Source of the DNA: a virus
Strand: one strand, 5' to 3'
DNA length: 35,815 nucleotides
IMG/VR virus record: IMGVR_UViG_3300027857_000011
Span: 1 to 35,815 of that record
Each line of letters starts with the position of its first letter. Positions within the stretch are counted from its first letter, which is position 1. Positions 17,246 through 24,993 of this stretch are shown here, piece by piece. Below the pieces are notes generated by a model that saw nothing but the letters and a program-made list of their open reading frames with translations, made no database searches and had not been told where the DNA came from. The translations under genes and the position numbers were made by a program.

Positions 17246-17593
17246 ATGAGTTTAGCAATCAGATTAGTGCCAGAGACCCTGCGCACATTGGCCTTTGGGG
17301 CTATCGGTGCAGGCTACACTGCTGTGGGGGCAGCGCTTGCGCATCCGTGTTCAATATTCCTCATGCAGAATGCCACCAACTCAGGATCTCTATGGTCGCT
17401 TGATGGTGTTCATGATCATTTCTATATCCCGGCGGGTGGATTTATTCTACTGGATCTTACGACCAACAAGACCCTTCCTCAGGGAGCATTTATCGGCCAA
17501 GGAACCCAAGTATACGTCAAGTATAGCGGTGGTGCTCCTGCGACCGGTGCGATCTATGTATCAGTGATGTACGGTCTTAATGGAAATGGATAA
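17246..17593 (+). CDS. Small beta-rich virion or fibre-accessory protein
   Basis: The protein has 115 residues behind AAGGAGAGG. It has a compact beta-sandwich look: LVPETLRTLAFGAIGAGYTA, then IFLMQNATNSGSLWSLDGVH, FYIPAGGFILLDLTTNK and VYVKYSGGAPATGAIYVSVM. This is the style of small phage decoration or adaptor proteins that have a hydrophobic core and an exposed loop. No catalytic motif is visible. It lies between fibre genes, so it may connect fibres to the tail. The function is unknown. Confidence 0.8.
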   Translation: MSLAIRLVPETLRTLAFGAIGAGYTAVGAALAHPCSIFLMQNATNSGSLWSLDGVHDHFYIPAGGFILLDLTTNKTLPQGAFIGQGTQVYVKYSGGAPATGAIYVSVMYGLNGNG

Positions 17594-17595
17594 TT

Positions 17596-18108
17596 ATGTC
17601 ACAGTCAGGATCATATAATGTCGGAGGCGGAGGCGCCGGAGACATCTTAACGCTCACGGGTAACGTAGGTGGCGCTGTCGGACCAGATGGTGGCGGGAAT
17701 ATAAATGTAGTAGGCGCTGGCGATGTTCTAGTAACGGGTAATAATGCCACCAATACACTCACTATAACGGTGCCTGGTGGAGGCCTTCAATGGTTCTTTG
17801 TGACGGTTAACACCGCCATGATTGATAACGCAGGCTATATAGCAAATGGCATAGGGACTCTTCAGTTTCTTCTCCCGGCAGTTTCTGTGCTCGGCGACAT
17901 CGTTCGAGTTGCGGGTATTACCGCAGCAGGATGGCAGATTACCCAAGCCGCAGGTCAACAGATTCAATATGGAAATTTACTAACCACAGCAGGTGCTGGC
18001 GGGTCGCTCAATTCTACAGCAACAGGTGACGGCGTGGAGCTTGTGTGTGTGGTAGCGAATACCGCGTGGATTGTGTTATCAGGCGTTGGCAACATTAACG
18101 TAGTGTAG
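17596..18108 (+). CDS. Short tail fibre with phage-type trimer tip
   Basis: The protein has 170 residues. The N-terminal 70 residues are a Gly/Asn-rich repeat (LTLTGNVGGAVGPDGGGNIN, then VLVTGNNATNTLTITVPGGG) as in many fibre shafts. The C-terminal 100 residues have GDIVRVAGITAAGWQITQAA, then GQQIQYGNLLTTAGAGGSLN, and VELVCVVANTAWIVLSGVGN. This is a widespread small C-terminal beta domain of environmental phage fibres, here probably the receptor-facing tip. It starts two bases after the preceding gene. Confidence 0.8.
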   Translation: MSQSGSYNVGGGGAGDILTLTGNVGGAVGPDGGGNINVVGAGDVLVTGNNATNTLTITVPGGGLQWFFVTVNTAMIDNAGYIANGIGTLQFLLPAVSVLGDIVRVAGITAAGWQITQAAGQQIQYGNLLTTAGAGGSLNSTATGDGVELVCVVANTAWIVLSGVGNINVV

Positions 18109-18115
18109 GTGAAAT

Positions 18116-20065
18116 ATGGCGACAATAACAAACGTACTGAACGCAAATAGCGCTACACCGTTACCCGTAACGCGTGGCGGCACAAGTGCTAATACTCTCA
18201 CAATTCATGGATTACTCAAAGGCGACGCCGCAGGAGCGGTTAGCGCATTGCCCGCAGCTTCTAATGGACAATTACCTATTGGCTCTACGAGTGCTGATCC
18301 AGTGCTATCTACCCTGACCGCAGGAAGTGGCATCATGATAACCAACGGTGCTGGCTCGATTACTATAGCCGCAACGGGAGGTGGTGGAAGTATTATAACC
18401 CTAGAGGCTGATGATACCAATACTGCTTCAGGATCTACAGTAACCATCGCTGGTGATGCGACTAATATATTTACGACTGCCAATAATGCTTCCACCCTAA
18501 CTATTTCTCAAGGTCCTAACCTTGTACTTCCCGCAACCAACGCTGCCCTTAATCAGGGAACTATTCAAGTCGGGGGCGAAGTATTTATGCAGTTCTATGG
18601 CGATGCCGGATCAGGTTACTACAATATTGGTATAGGGAAGAATTCTACTGGCCCTGGAACTATAAATCCTGGTGGCGGTGGTGTTTCTAATTTAGGTATC
18701 GGTGATGAGACGCTTACGCCTATTACTACTGGCGCCGGAAACGCTGCGGTAGGATATTTAGCGGGCGCCAACATGACTACAGGTTCCCTTAATCAGCTAT
18801 TTGGATATGGTGCTGGCGCGTCTATATCTACTGGATCTCATAATACCTGCGTAGGGCAACAACCTGCAACTCTTATGGGGGGCGGCAGTTATAACTGTGT
18901 AATGGGAGCATTTCAGGCCGGAGTTAGCTGGACTGGTAATGAAACTTCTAATCTATGTATTGGTAGTCCTGGAGTATTAGGAGAGAATAATACCATTCGT
19001 ATAGGCGACCAAGGGACCGGCAATGCTCAACAGAATGCCTGTTACATAGCAGGTATTAATGGGGTTACTGTTGGATCCCCCACTTTCGTCACGATAGATA
19101 CCGGTACCAACCAGTTGGGAGTATCTGCAGGTGGTAGTGGCATTACCACGATCGATGGCGACACGGGATCTGCCACGGGAGCTACAGTTACCTTTAATGC
19201 AACTGCTACGGCTGGCGCATCGGTCAATTTCGCCGCATCTGGATCTACCGTAGCCCTTGATATTGGCGATACGGTTCTCACAAACACTATAGTGGGCGTT
19301 ACTTCAGGCAATGGGAGTATTACGGGGGTTAATAATACGAGCCTTGGGCAGGGGAACTTTGTATCTCTTACCTCGGGATCTGACAATACCGCCATGGGTG
19401 TTAACGCGCTATTCGCCGTAACGGATTCTCCTAACAATACAGCATTGGGTGATGGAGCCTTAGCAGCCCTTACCACTGGCTCTGGATTCAATACGGCAGT
19501 TGGCATAAGCGCGCTCACTTCTTTAGGATCCGGTGATAATAATATCGGTATCGGATTCAACGCAGGTTCGTCTTATACCACAACTGAAACATCTAATATC
19601 GTCATTAATAATAATGGGGTTATTGCCGACGCAAATACCATCCGTATCGGTACCCAAGGATCGGGTAGTGGCCAACAAGATACCTGTTATATCGCGGGTA
19701 TAACCGGCGTAACAGTTGCTAATACTGCTGCAGTACTTATAGATACCACAACTGGTCAGCTCGGCACGGTTATTTCATCAGAAAGATTTAAACACAATAT
19801 TAAGGATATGGGCGATAAGAGTGACGCGCTCATGAAGCTTCGTCCGGTTACCTTCTCCTACAAAGATGATGCCTCAAATTCAATGCAATATGGATTAATA
19901 GCTGAAGAAGTAGCTAATTTAATGCCGCATATTGTCACGTATGATGCCTATGGAAGTCCCTACACTATCCGCTACCACGAACTACCGAGCATCCTCCTTA
20001 ATGAGATGCAGAAGCTCGCGAAGCGTGTAGAAGAACTAGAGGCCAAACTATCCGATAGGGAGTAG
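18116..20065 (+). CDS. Second S74-type tail fibre with YadA-like repeats
   Basis: The protein has 649 residues. The N-terminus lacks the shared docking domain. Instead, residues 10-85 carry the LPVTRGGTSANTLT motif followed by GQLPIGSTSADPV and GIMITNGAGSITI, a shaft pattern also present inside the 13678 fibre. Two YadA-like modules end with CYIAGINGVT (Cys about 309) and CYIAGITGVT (about 524). Residues 554-649 are a Peptidase S74 chaperone starting SSERFKHNIKD, with QYGLIAEEV and RYHELPSILLNEMQ. The Ser in the leading SS pair is the candidate nucleophile. It may be a second specificity that replaces or joins the large fibre. Confidence 0.9.
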   Translation: MATITNVLNANSATPLPVTRGGTSANTLTIHGLLKGDAAGAVSALPAASNGQLPIGSTSADPVLSTLTAGSGIMITNGAGSITIAATGGGGSIITLEADDTNTASGSTVTIAGDATNIFTTANNASTLTISQGPNLVLPATNAALNQGTIQVGGEVFMQFYGDAGSGYYNIGIGKNSTGPGTINPGGGGVSNLGIGDETLTPITTGAGNAAVGYLAGANMTTGSLNQLFGYGAGASISTGSHNTCVGQQPATLMGGGSYNCVMGAFQAGVSWTGNETSNLCIGSPGVLGENNTIRIGDQGTGNAQQNACYIAGINGVTVGSPTFVTIDTGTNQLGVSAGGSGITTIDGDTGSATGATVTFNATATAGASVNFAASGSTVALDIGDTVLTNTIVGVTSGNGSITGVNNTSLGQGNFVSLTSGSDNTAMGVNALFAVTDSPNNTALGDGALAALTTGSGFNTAVGISALTSLGSGDNNIGIGFNAGSSYTTTETSNIVINNNGVIADANTIRIGTQGSGSGQQDTCYIAGITGVTVANTAAVLIDTTTGQLGTVISSERFKHNIKDMGDKSDALMKLRPVTFSYKDDASNSMQYGLIAEEVANLMPHIVTYDAYGSPYTIRYHELPSILLNEMQKLAKRVEELEAKLSDRE

Positions 20066-20067
20066 TT

Positions 20068-21954
20068 ATGAGCCTTAGACTTGATGGGATAAATCCGTTA
20101 GCATATATGGGGGTTAAGCCGGTTCAACCACCTAATCTTATGATAAGGCCGGTTGATCCTACCGCTAACGACTTTCAGAATATTAATGTTGGTACTTTCT
20201 GGTTAGTGTATCCTGATCAGCGCTTATGGATTCTCATAAGTGTGGTCGGGGGCACTGCTACGTGGGTACAACTCTATCCTGGCGGCGGCGGTGGAGGAGG
20301 CACGACTAACTTCCCTTGTGATACGGGTACTGCCATTGAAGTTGGCGGTGTCGTTAACGTATTTGGAGATGGTAATGTCGTAACCCATGGTGCGGGTAAT
20401 ACAATAACCTTGTCTATGGCTGGAGACTTTATTGAGAATTTCGATACTGATTCTGGGACTGCTCATCCGAGTAGCAACACTATTAGGATTCTGGGTGGTA
20501 CTAATATTAACACCGCAGGATCCGGGAATACCGTTACTGTTAATCTTGATAATAGCGTTAGTCTTACGGGCACTTTGGGGGTATCTGGCAACACTACCTT
20601 AGATTCGGCCGTTACGTTAAGCTCGCTTACTGATGGCGTTCTCCAAACGAATGGCGTGGGCACTGTTAGCGCTACTAACGGAACTGATGGCCAACTATTG
20701 ATCGGTGGTGGAACTGCGCCAGTATGGGCGAATTTAACGTCGCTTGGTGGTACGGTTATTATCACGGATGGCCCTAATTCTATTAACTTAGAATCTACTG
20801 GTGGTGGCGGGGGAAGTCCTATCTCCTTCTATGCTTTCCAGGCTACGGATTATTTAGTTCCCCAGCCTGGCGTTTCGAGCCAGGTTGCGTATCCTATGGG
20901 AAGTGCTAATGTCCTTTCGGTTAATTTCAACAACGGAGGAGCATTCTTCCCAGGAGATGGGCTAGGAACTCCAGCATCATTTACCGCTCCCGTAACGGGA
21001 TCGTATTACTTTGCTTTCAATGTAGTGTTAAGGGCTGGTACATCTCCTAATAACAATATAAATACAGCGTATGCCCAAATAGTCACCTCGGCGAGTACTC
21101 AAACTTATTCTGGAACGGTATCTAATAATAACGGCGGCGCGCCCTTGAATTATACGTATGTTCAAGCGCAATCCAACACTACGCTACAATTAACCGCTGG
21201 CACTGTTGTCACATTCCAACCCGTTGTTGCTGTATCAGGAGGCATTGGTGGTACTGCGTACATTGTGAGTGGTTTACGTGGTATTGGCGGTTCATTCGTT
21301 CCAACGACGGTTACCTCTATAGAGGGCTTCTTAGTATCGGCTAGTAGTGGTGGCGGAGGCGGTGGCGCGGGTTCTGTGGCATTCTATGGATACCAAGCTA
21401 CTGGCTATCAAGTTCCCCTTATAGGCACGTCAGGCACCGTTCCCTATACTTGGGGCACTGGTGTTGCCTTTACTACTACCGTAAATGAAGGTGCTGCGTT
21501 CTATCCTGGTGATGGCTCGGGCACTCCAGCTACCTTTACCGCTCCGGTAAATGGGATATATTACCTCGAAGCCGCGGGACAATTTAGGGCTGGGTCTACC
21601 AACCCCGGCACAGTTGCTCTGATTTATTCAAGCGTGCAAATAGTAACGCCAGGATTAGTCTACGCGGGAGTTTCTGGACAGCCAGGAGGATCAGTTACGG
21701 GTCCTGGACCAGCTACTTGGTATGGACCGCCTGCAACAGATCAAAGTGGGAACTCAGCGCGAGCCAGCACTGTTGTACAACTTAACGCAGGAGATGCAAT
21801 TACCTTTACTAGTGCTGTATCGGGAAGTGCTACACAAACACCTGCGCCTGGTAAATATTCGCATGTTGTTGCAGGATTAATGCAGCCTATACCATCGAGC
21901 GGAACTACTTGTCCGGTAACATATGTTCAAGGATATTTGCTCAAGGAGCTTTAA
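20068..21954 (+). CDS. Fibre with shared docking domain and tandem C1q-like domains
   Basis: The protein has 628 residues. Residues 1-72 are the shared docking domain (with GTFWLV, LWILISVV and TATWVQL), followed by a seven-Gly linker. A beta-rich shaft spans about 80-245, containing an NTIRILGGTNINTAG-type motif. Two tandem domains of about 175-190 residues start near 250 and 437. Both carry F-x-PGDG-x-GTPA-x-FTAPV-x-G-x-YY and then RAG, the pattern of C1q/TNF-like jelly rolls. Such domains trimerise and bind ligands at fibre tips. It is the last gene of the fibre operon. Confidence 0.85.
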   Translation: MSLRLDGINPLAYMGVKPVQPPNLMIRPVDPTANDFQNINVGTFWLVYPDQRLWILISVVGGTATWVQLYPGGGGGGGTTNFPCDTGTAIEVGGVVNVFGDGNVVTHGAGNTITLSMAGDFIENFDTDSGTAHPSSNTIRILGGTNINTAGSGNTVTVNLDNSVSLTGTLGVSGNTTLDSAVTLSSLTDGVLQTNGVGTVSATNGTDGQLLIGGGTAPVWANLTSLGGTVIITDGPNSINLESTGGGGGSPISFYAFQATDYLVPQPGVSSQVAYPMGSANVLSVNFNNGGAFFPGDGLGTPASFTAPVTGSYYFAFNVVLRAGTSPNNNINTAYAQIVTSASTQTYSGTVSNNNGGAPLNYTYVQAQSNTTLQLTAGTVVTFQPVVAVSGGIGGTAYIVSGLRGIGGSFVPTTVTSIEGFLVSASSGGGGGGAGSVAFYGYQATGYQVPLIGTSGTVPYTWGTGVAFTTTVNEGAAFYPGDGSGTPATFTAPVNGIYYLEAAGQFRAGSTNPGTVALIYSSVQIVTPGLVYAGVSGQPGGSVTGPGPATWYGPPATDQSGNSARASTVVQLNAGDAITFTSAVSGSATQTPAPGKYSHVVAGLMQPIPSSGTTCPVTYVQGYLLKEL

Positions 21955-21956
21955 TC

Positions 21957-21973
21957 TGAGTGTAATTCACTCA
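21957..21973. terminator. Short hairpin between convergent genes
   Basis: TGAGTG (21957-21962) pairs with CACTCA (21968-21973) around TAATT, just after the fibre operon stop and overlapping the stop of the convergent gene. The stem is short and the U-tract poor, so this is only a weak terminator candidate. Confidence 0.4.
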
Positions 21974-22153
21974 AATATCGAGTAGTGCTGGGTCATAATT
22001 ATCGAGGGGAACCCATATTGGGTTCTCCCAATCTTCATTGGTTTGTTCCCAGACTTCAGGCTTATCAAGATATGCTGATCTCACGACGCAGATAGTTCCC
22101 TTAGCACACTGATCCATCTTGTTGGGCGAAGCGTAGCGCTTAATTATATTCAT
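21971..22153 (-). CDS. Small unknown protein
   Basis: The protein has 60 residues. The start is supported by TTAGAGGAGA just upstream on the reverse strand. It contains a Cys pair (C16, C22) and an acidic Trp-rich C-terminal half (EVWEQTNEDWENPIWVPLDN). I recognise no family. It is the last gene of the reverse early operon that holds erf, so an early or host-takeover role is possible. Confidence 0.75.
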   Translation of the reverse strand: MNIIKRYASPNKMDQCAKGTICVVRSAYLDKPEVWEQTNEDWENPIWVPLDNYDPALLDI

Positions 22154-22207
22154 ATATCTCCTCTAAGATGAGGCTTAGCCTACCGCATTTCTGCATGGAG
22201 ATATAGT

Positions 22208-22564
22208 TTATTTAGCTTGCAAGTCGTCATACCACATCTTACGAGTAGCCTTCTTCTTCTTTGAAGGGTCTTGAGGTTTAACCTCGTATTTAGGGACTCC
22301 AGCCAACTCTTCTAGGTTCATGAGCTTCTTATTCATCAGCTCTAGTCTGTCTCGTATATTAGTGAGTTCCTTAAGGCCTGCAGTGACTCGTGCTGTAAAG
22401 TCGTATATATGGCTGCGTGTTTCCCAGCTCTGGCGCCGTATATCCTCAACCTGCTTAGCAACTACTTCGGCAACAGCACCGGTTATCTGTAATAGATTTA
22501 TATTGATAGCATGCGTTCTACTATCGACAGCCATTAAGACTGACTTTAAATCTTTCTCGTCCAT
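22208..22564 (-). CDS. Small coiled-coil early protein
   Basis: I chose ATG 22564 because AGGAGAG lies directly upstream. The frame is open further to 22696 but would overlap erf by over 100 bases. The 118-residue product is almost all helix, with heptad-like runs (VAEVVAKQVEDIRRQSWETR, then LKELTNIRDRLELMNKKLMN) and a Lys-rich C-terminus (KKKKATRK). It probably oligomerises. It follows erf by about 16 bases, so it may work with the annealing protein, but no family is recognised. Confidence 0.8.
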   Translation of the reverse strand: MDEKDLKSVLMAVDSRTHAININLLQITGAVAEVVAKQVEDIRRQSWETRSHIYDFTARVTAGLKELTNIRDRLELMNKKLMNLEELAGVPKYEVKPQDPSKKKKATRKMWYDDLQAK

Positions 22565-22580
22565 TATCTCTCCTAATGGC

Positions 22581-23228
22581 TTATTTCGTTTCGCGATTGC
22601 GTTTAATCTCGCGGATTCTGGTGATCGTGGCGTCATACATGCTTGGCGGGAAATCTTTAAGGCTCGATATTTCGAACTTAGCAAATAAGGAATCAAGCAT
22701 TGAATCTTCGCCTCTCAATTCATACTCGAGTACCCCCAGTTGCTTCTCAGTAAGCGCCGCTGGAGAAGTAATCTTCTGAGCGGCTTGAGGCTTTGGGCTG
22801 GTATGATACTCCTGATTGATCATTCTATCACGTGCGCCATCATCATCTTCATCATCAGTGACGAGGCCTATAATGGCTACATAAGCGTATCGCTTAAAGT
22901 AGGTAAGGCGACTACCTATATCTTGTGCGCTTGCAGTATTGGCCACCCAGAGCGGCATAAGGCTTTCCAGCCATTCCCCTGATTCATGGAACAATGTTGT
23001 TGCGAGGACCATTTGTCCTTCGAGAATCTTTATTCTTTGAGATATGCATAACTTATTATCGACGAGAGGCTTACGTGATGCATCTACTATAGTTGCCCAA
23101 TCGGCATACTTCCAGGACCTACCACCACCACCCGACTTCCTGCTCTTCTCGGCTATATCTAGCTTTGTTTGCGCCTTAAGTAGGGCGGGGATAATATTCA
23201 CTACCGAATCTGATTGATAGCTATACAT
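22581..23228 (-). CDS. erf: ERF-family single-strand DNA annealing protein
   Basis: The protein has 215 residues. It shows the ERF superfamily core: SWKYADWATIVDASRKPLVD (38-57), then the ISQRI strand, LATTLFHESGEWLES, and AQDIGSRLTYFKRYAYVAII (101-120), followed by the acidic DDEDDDGARDR (125-135). ERF proteins form rings on single-stranded DNA and anneal complementary strands. They support circularisation and recombination-dependent replication of phages. The C-terminal part (about 160-215) is a small Asp/Glu-Lys helical module. It is the first gene of the reverse operon, divergent from the replication-initiator-like gene, and a dyad overlaps its ribosome-binding region. Confidence 0.92.
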   Translation of the reverse strand: MYSYQSDSVVNIIPALLKAQTKLDIAEKSRKSGGGGRSWKYADWATIVDASRKPLVDNKLCISQRIKILEGQMVLATTLFHESGEWLESLMPLWVANTASAQDIGSRLTYFKRYAYVAIIGLVTDDEDDDGARDRMINQEYHTSPKPQAAQKITSPAALTEKQLGVLEYELRGEDSMLDSLFAKFEISSLKDFPPSMYDATITRIREIKRNRETK

Positions 23229-23233
23229 GTTTG

Positions 23234-23248
23234 ACTTTCATGGAAAGT
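23234..23248. promoter_or_regulatory. Dyad ACTTTC-ATG-GAAAGT at the erf ribosome site
   Basis: A perfect inverted repeat with six-base arms lies six to twenty bases upstream of the erf start codon, covering its ribosome-binding region. It may be an operator or an RNA hairpin that controls erf translation. Another ACTTTC copy lies nearby (about 23258). Confidence 0.45.
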
Positions 23249-23330
23249 GACTGTGTACTTTCTGGCTCTTAAGAACTCTTCCATACTCGCACTACACAAT
23301 CGATTGAATTTAGATTACTCTATGTACTGT

Positions 23331-23420
23331 CATTGAATGGTTCAATGGCTAGCACAGACCACCTGTGAATCGTAACTCTAATACGATTTACAGCTGTGTT
23401 GATATCACGGACATGATATC
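23331..23420. promoter_or_regulatory. Stacked dyads between erf and the replication gene (operator array or origin)
   Basis: Four inverted repeats lie in 90 bp: CATTGAA-TGG-TTCAATG (23331-23347), CACAG-ACCAC-CTGTG (23353-23367), AATCGTA with TACGATT (23368-23388), and two GATATC palindromes (23401-23406, 23415-23420) inside TGATATC direct repeats. They fill the divergent promoter region. A TTGATA at 23399 could be a -35 box for the rightward gene. The density suggests a repressor operator array or initiator-binding sites of a replication origin. Confidence 0.55.
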
Positions 23421-23463
23421 GGTTTATCAAATACCCGACCAAGAGATTTAATAGTTCAAGTTT

Positions 23464-24567
23464 ATGCTAAACGTCAACACAAATCAAGTAAATTCGTCAA
23501 TAAAGTTCAATCAGCTAAAGCTGTCTGCATCCAATGCGCTTGATTGGTTAATTTCAAATATAGTTAATAACAGGAGCCGTAAGATTGGAATTAGAATCCT
23601 ATCTAGATTTATTGGCTTGTCTAACCGCTGTAAGACGATATATATTCGGCAGGACACAATTGCAAGGGATATAGGCTGCTGCCGTGAGTCGGTTAACCGC
23701 TGGATAGCTTACTTCTGTGAGTTGGGTATTCTTTCGAAGGCCTACCGCCCTATGACTTCATGCCTTTATGAGATAAATCCCCTCTTCTATAAGAAGGAGA
23801 TACGCAACGAGATATACTTCCTTCTCCGTTCTGCTATCTTCCTCCCCATAGCCCTTCTCACTTCTATAAGAGGAGAAATTCCACCTGAAACAGATAAGTA
23901 TATATTCCCTTCAGAATATTCTCAGGGAGAAATGTCACACAAGGAGTCTGTTAGGAAGAGTATTAATACTACCCCCCTATCCCCCCATGACGCCTCTCGG
24001 GGTTCTGAGCGCGGTAGGGAGGGTGATAAACCACCAGGTAGAGGGAGAGCTATACCGATGGAAACAGTCAAGGGCCCGAAAGAGCTCAAGTTAAACCGTG
24101 TCGGTGAATTATTGCTCTCGGTGTATCCACCACAAGCTAGGAAACATGCCGGTAAAGTCGTCTCAGAGTGCACGATGGCCATTAAATTGCCATTCTTCTA
24201 CTACCGCAAGCTGTGTAACGACTGGTGTAAGGCTAACAATTTCAAGATAGCTAAGGTTAAATTCCGGGAGATGCACGATACTATCAGGGCAGAAAGATTG
24301 GATTCTAATGCCAATGGTGTTGATCCTAAAGATCCATGGATATATCTCACTCCTAAGCCGTTGGGCCGCACGTCTGATAATCGCCCTCCCACCGGTCCTC
24401 TCTCGAATGCAGTAGTCCCTGTTCTTAAGCCCAAGCTTGAGCATGATGCGGTTGCCGATACTAAGTCGAAGATGGAAGAATTTGCTAGTTCTCGGGGTGA
24501 TGGTATGCTTTCTAGTATATTGGAGAGCATGATTAGCCTCATGGTGAAGGCCAATACCAAGATATAA
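23464..24567 (+). CDS. Winged-helix replication-initiator-like protein
   Basis: The protein has 367 residues. Residues 40-105 form a winged helix: SRKIGIRILSRFIGLSNRCK, then QDTIARDIGCCRESVNRWIA and YFCELGILSKAYRP, with the wing before LYEINP. This is the HTH style of phage O-like and plasmid RepA-like initiators and of related early proteins. The middle (about 160-205) is a Pro/Arg/Ser-rich linker. The C-terminal 165 residues are helical and lack helicase or primase motifs. It is divergent from erf across a dyad-rich gap, the usual arrangement for an initiator near its origin. The ribosome site is weak. Function is inferred from fold and context. Confidence 0.7.
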   Translation: MLNVNTNQVNSSIKFNQLKLSASNALDWLISNIVNNRSRKIGIRILSRFIGLSNRCKTIYIRQDTIARDIGCCRESVNRWIAYFCELGILSKAYRPMTSCLYEINPLFYKKEIRNEIYFLLRSAIFLPIALLTSIRGEIPPETDKYIFPSEYSQGEMSHKESVRKSINTTPLSPHDASRGSERGREGDKPPGRGRAIPMETVKGPKELKLNRVGELLLSVYPPQARKHAGKVVSECTMAIKLPFFYYRKLCNDWCKANNFKIAKVKFREMHDTIRAERLDSNANGVDPKDPWIYLTPKPLGRTSDNRPPTGPLSNAVVPVLKPKLEHDAVADTKSKMEEFASSRGDGMLSSILESMISLMVKANTKI

Positions 24568-24569
24568 CC

Positions 24570-24956
24570 ATGGAATATGAACCAAGCCTTCCCTATCCCG
24601 ATTTCGGAGATACTAAGGCAATAGAAGCATTTAAAGTTATAGAAGATTGCACTCGCTATATAAAGCTTCCCTGGAGAATTGATCAGGACCTAGGTAACGG
24701 ATCATCGCTTTCTTACGAGACCATCAACCCACTCATTGACTATTATGCCCCTTGCGTCACGTTTCGGATGTACGCAAATAACCATGAAGTGCATGTGCAA
24801 AGATTCTTAGAAGCCCCCAAGGGTATTAGATATAGGTACACTAAAGAATATCTACAATTCTTGCATTACATAAGCACCACACTGTCTGACTATAAGAAGC
24901 AGAATGAAGAAGATCAGCTTGCTCCCTTTCGGGAGATGCCCGATCCAGATTCTTGA
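24570..24956 (+). CDS. Unknown early protein coupled to the replication gene
   Basis: The protein has 128 residues. It starts two bases after the previous stop, so translation is probably coupled. It is mixed alpha/beta with many aromatic residues (IDYYAPCVTFRMYANNHEVH, then RYRYTKEYLQFLHYISTTLS) and an acidic C-terminus (EMPDPDS). I recognise no domain. A partner of the initiator, such as a loader-like factor, is possible by position only. Confidence 0.75.
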   Translation: MEYEPSLPYPDFGDTKAIEAFKVIEDCTRYIKLPWRIDQDLGNGSSLSYETINPLIDYYAPCVTFRMYANNHEVHVQRFLEAPKGIRYRYTKEYLQFLHYISTTLSDYKKQNEEDQLAPFREMPDPDS

Positions 24957-24959
24957 AGT

Positions 24960-24987
24960 TTGTCAAAGTTGCTAAATAGGTTATACT
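24960..24987 (+). promoter_or_regulatory. Sigma70-type promoter before the non-coding segment
   Basis: TTGTCA (24960-24965) and TATACT (24982-24987) are separated by 16 bp. The ten bases GTTATACTTA around the -10 box recur at the promoter at 26314-26341. It lies right after the 24956 stop and points into a stretch without genes. Confidence 0.65.
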
Positions 24988-24993
24988 TACGCT

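Noticed and set aside
19042-19560. 172-residue antisense frame in the second fibre gene
   Set aside because: Same repeat shadow. It is Pro/Val-rich and lacks a ribosome site.
13678-20065. Possible CRISPR-like repeats
   Set aside because: The repeats encode beta-roll modules of uneven length and sequence. There are no regular spacers and no cas genes.
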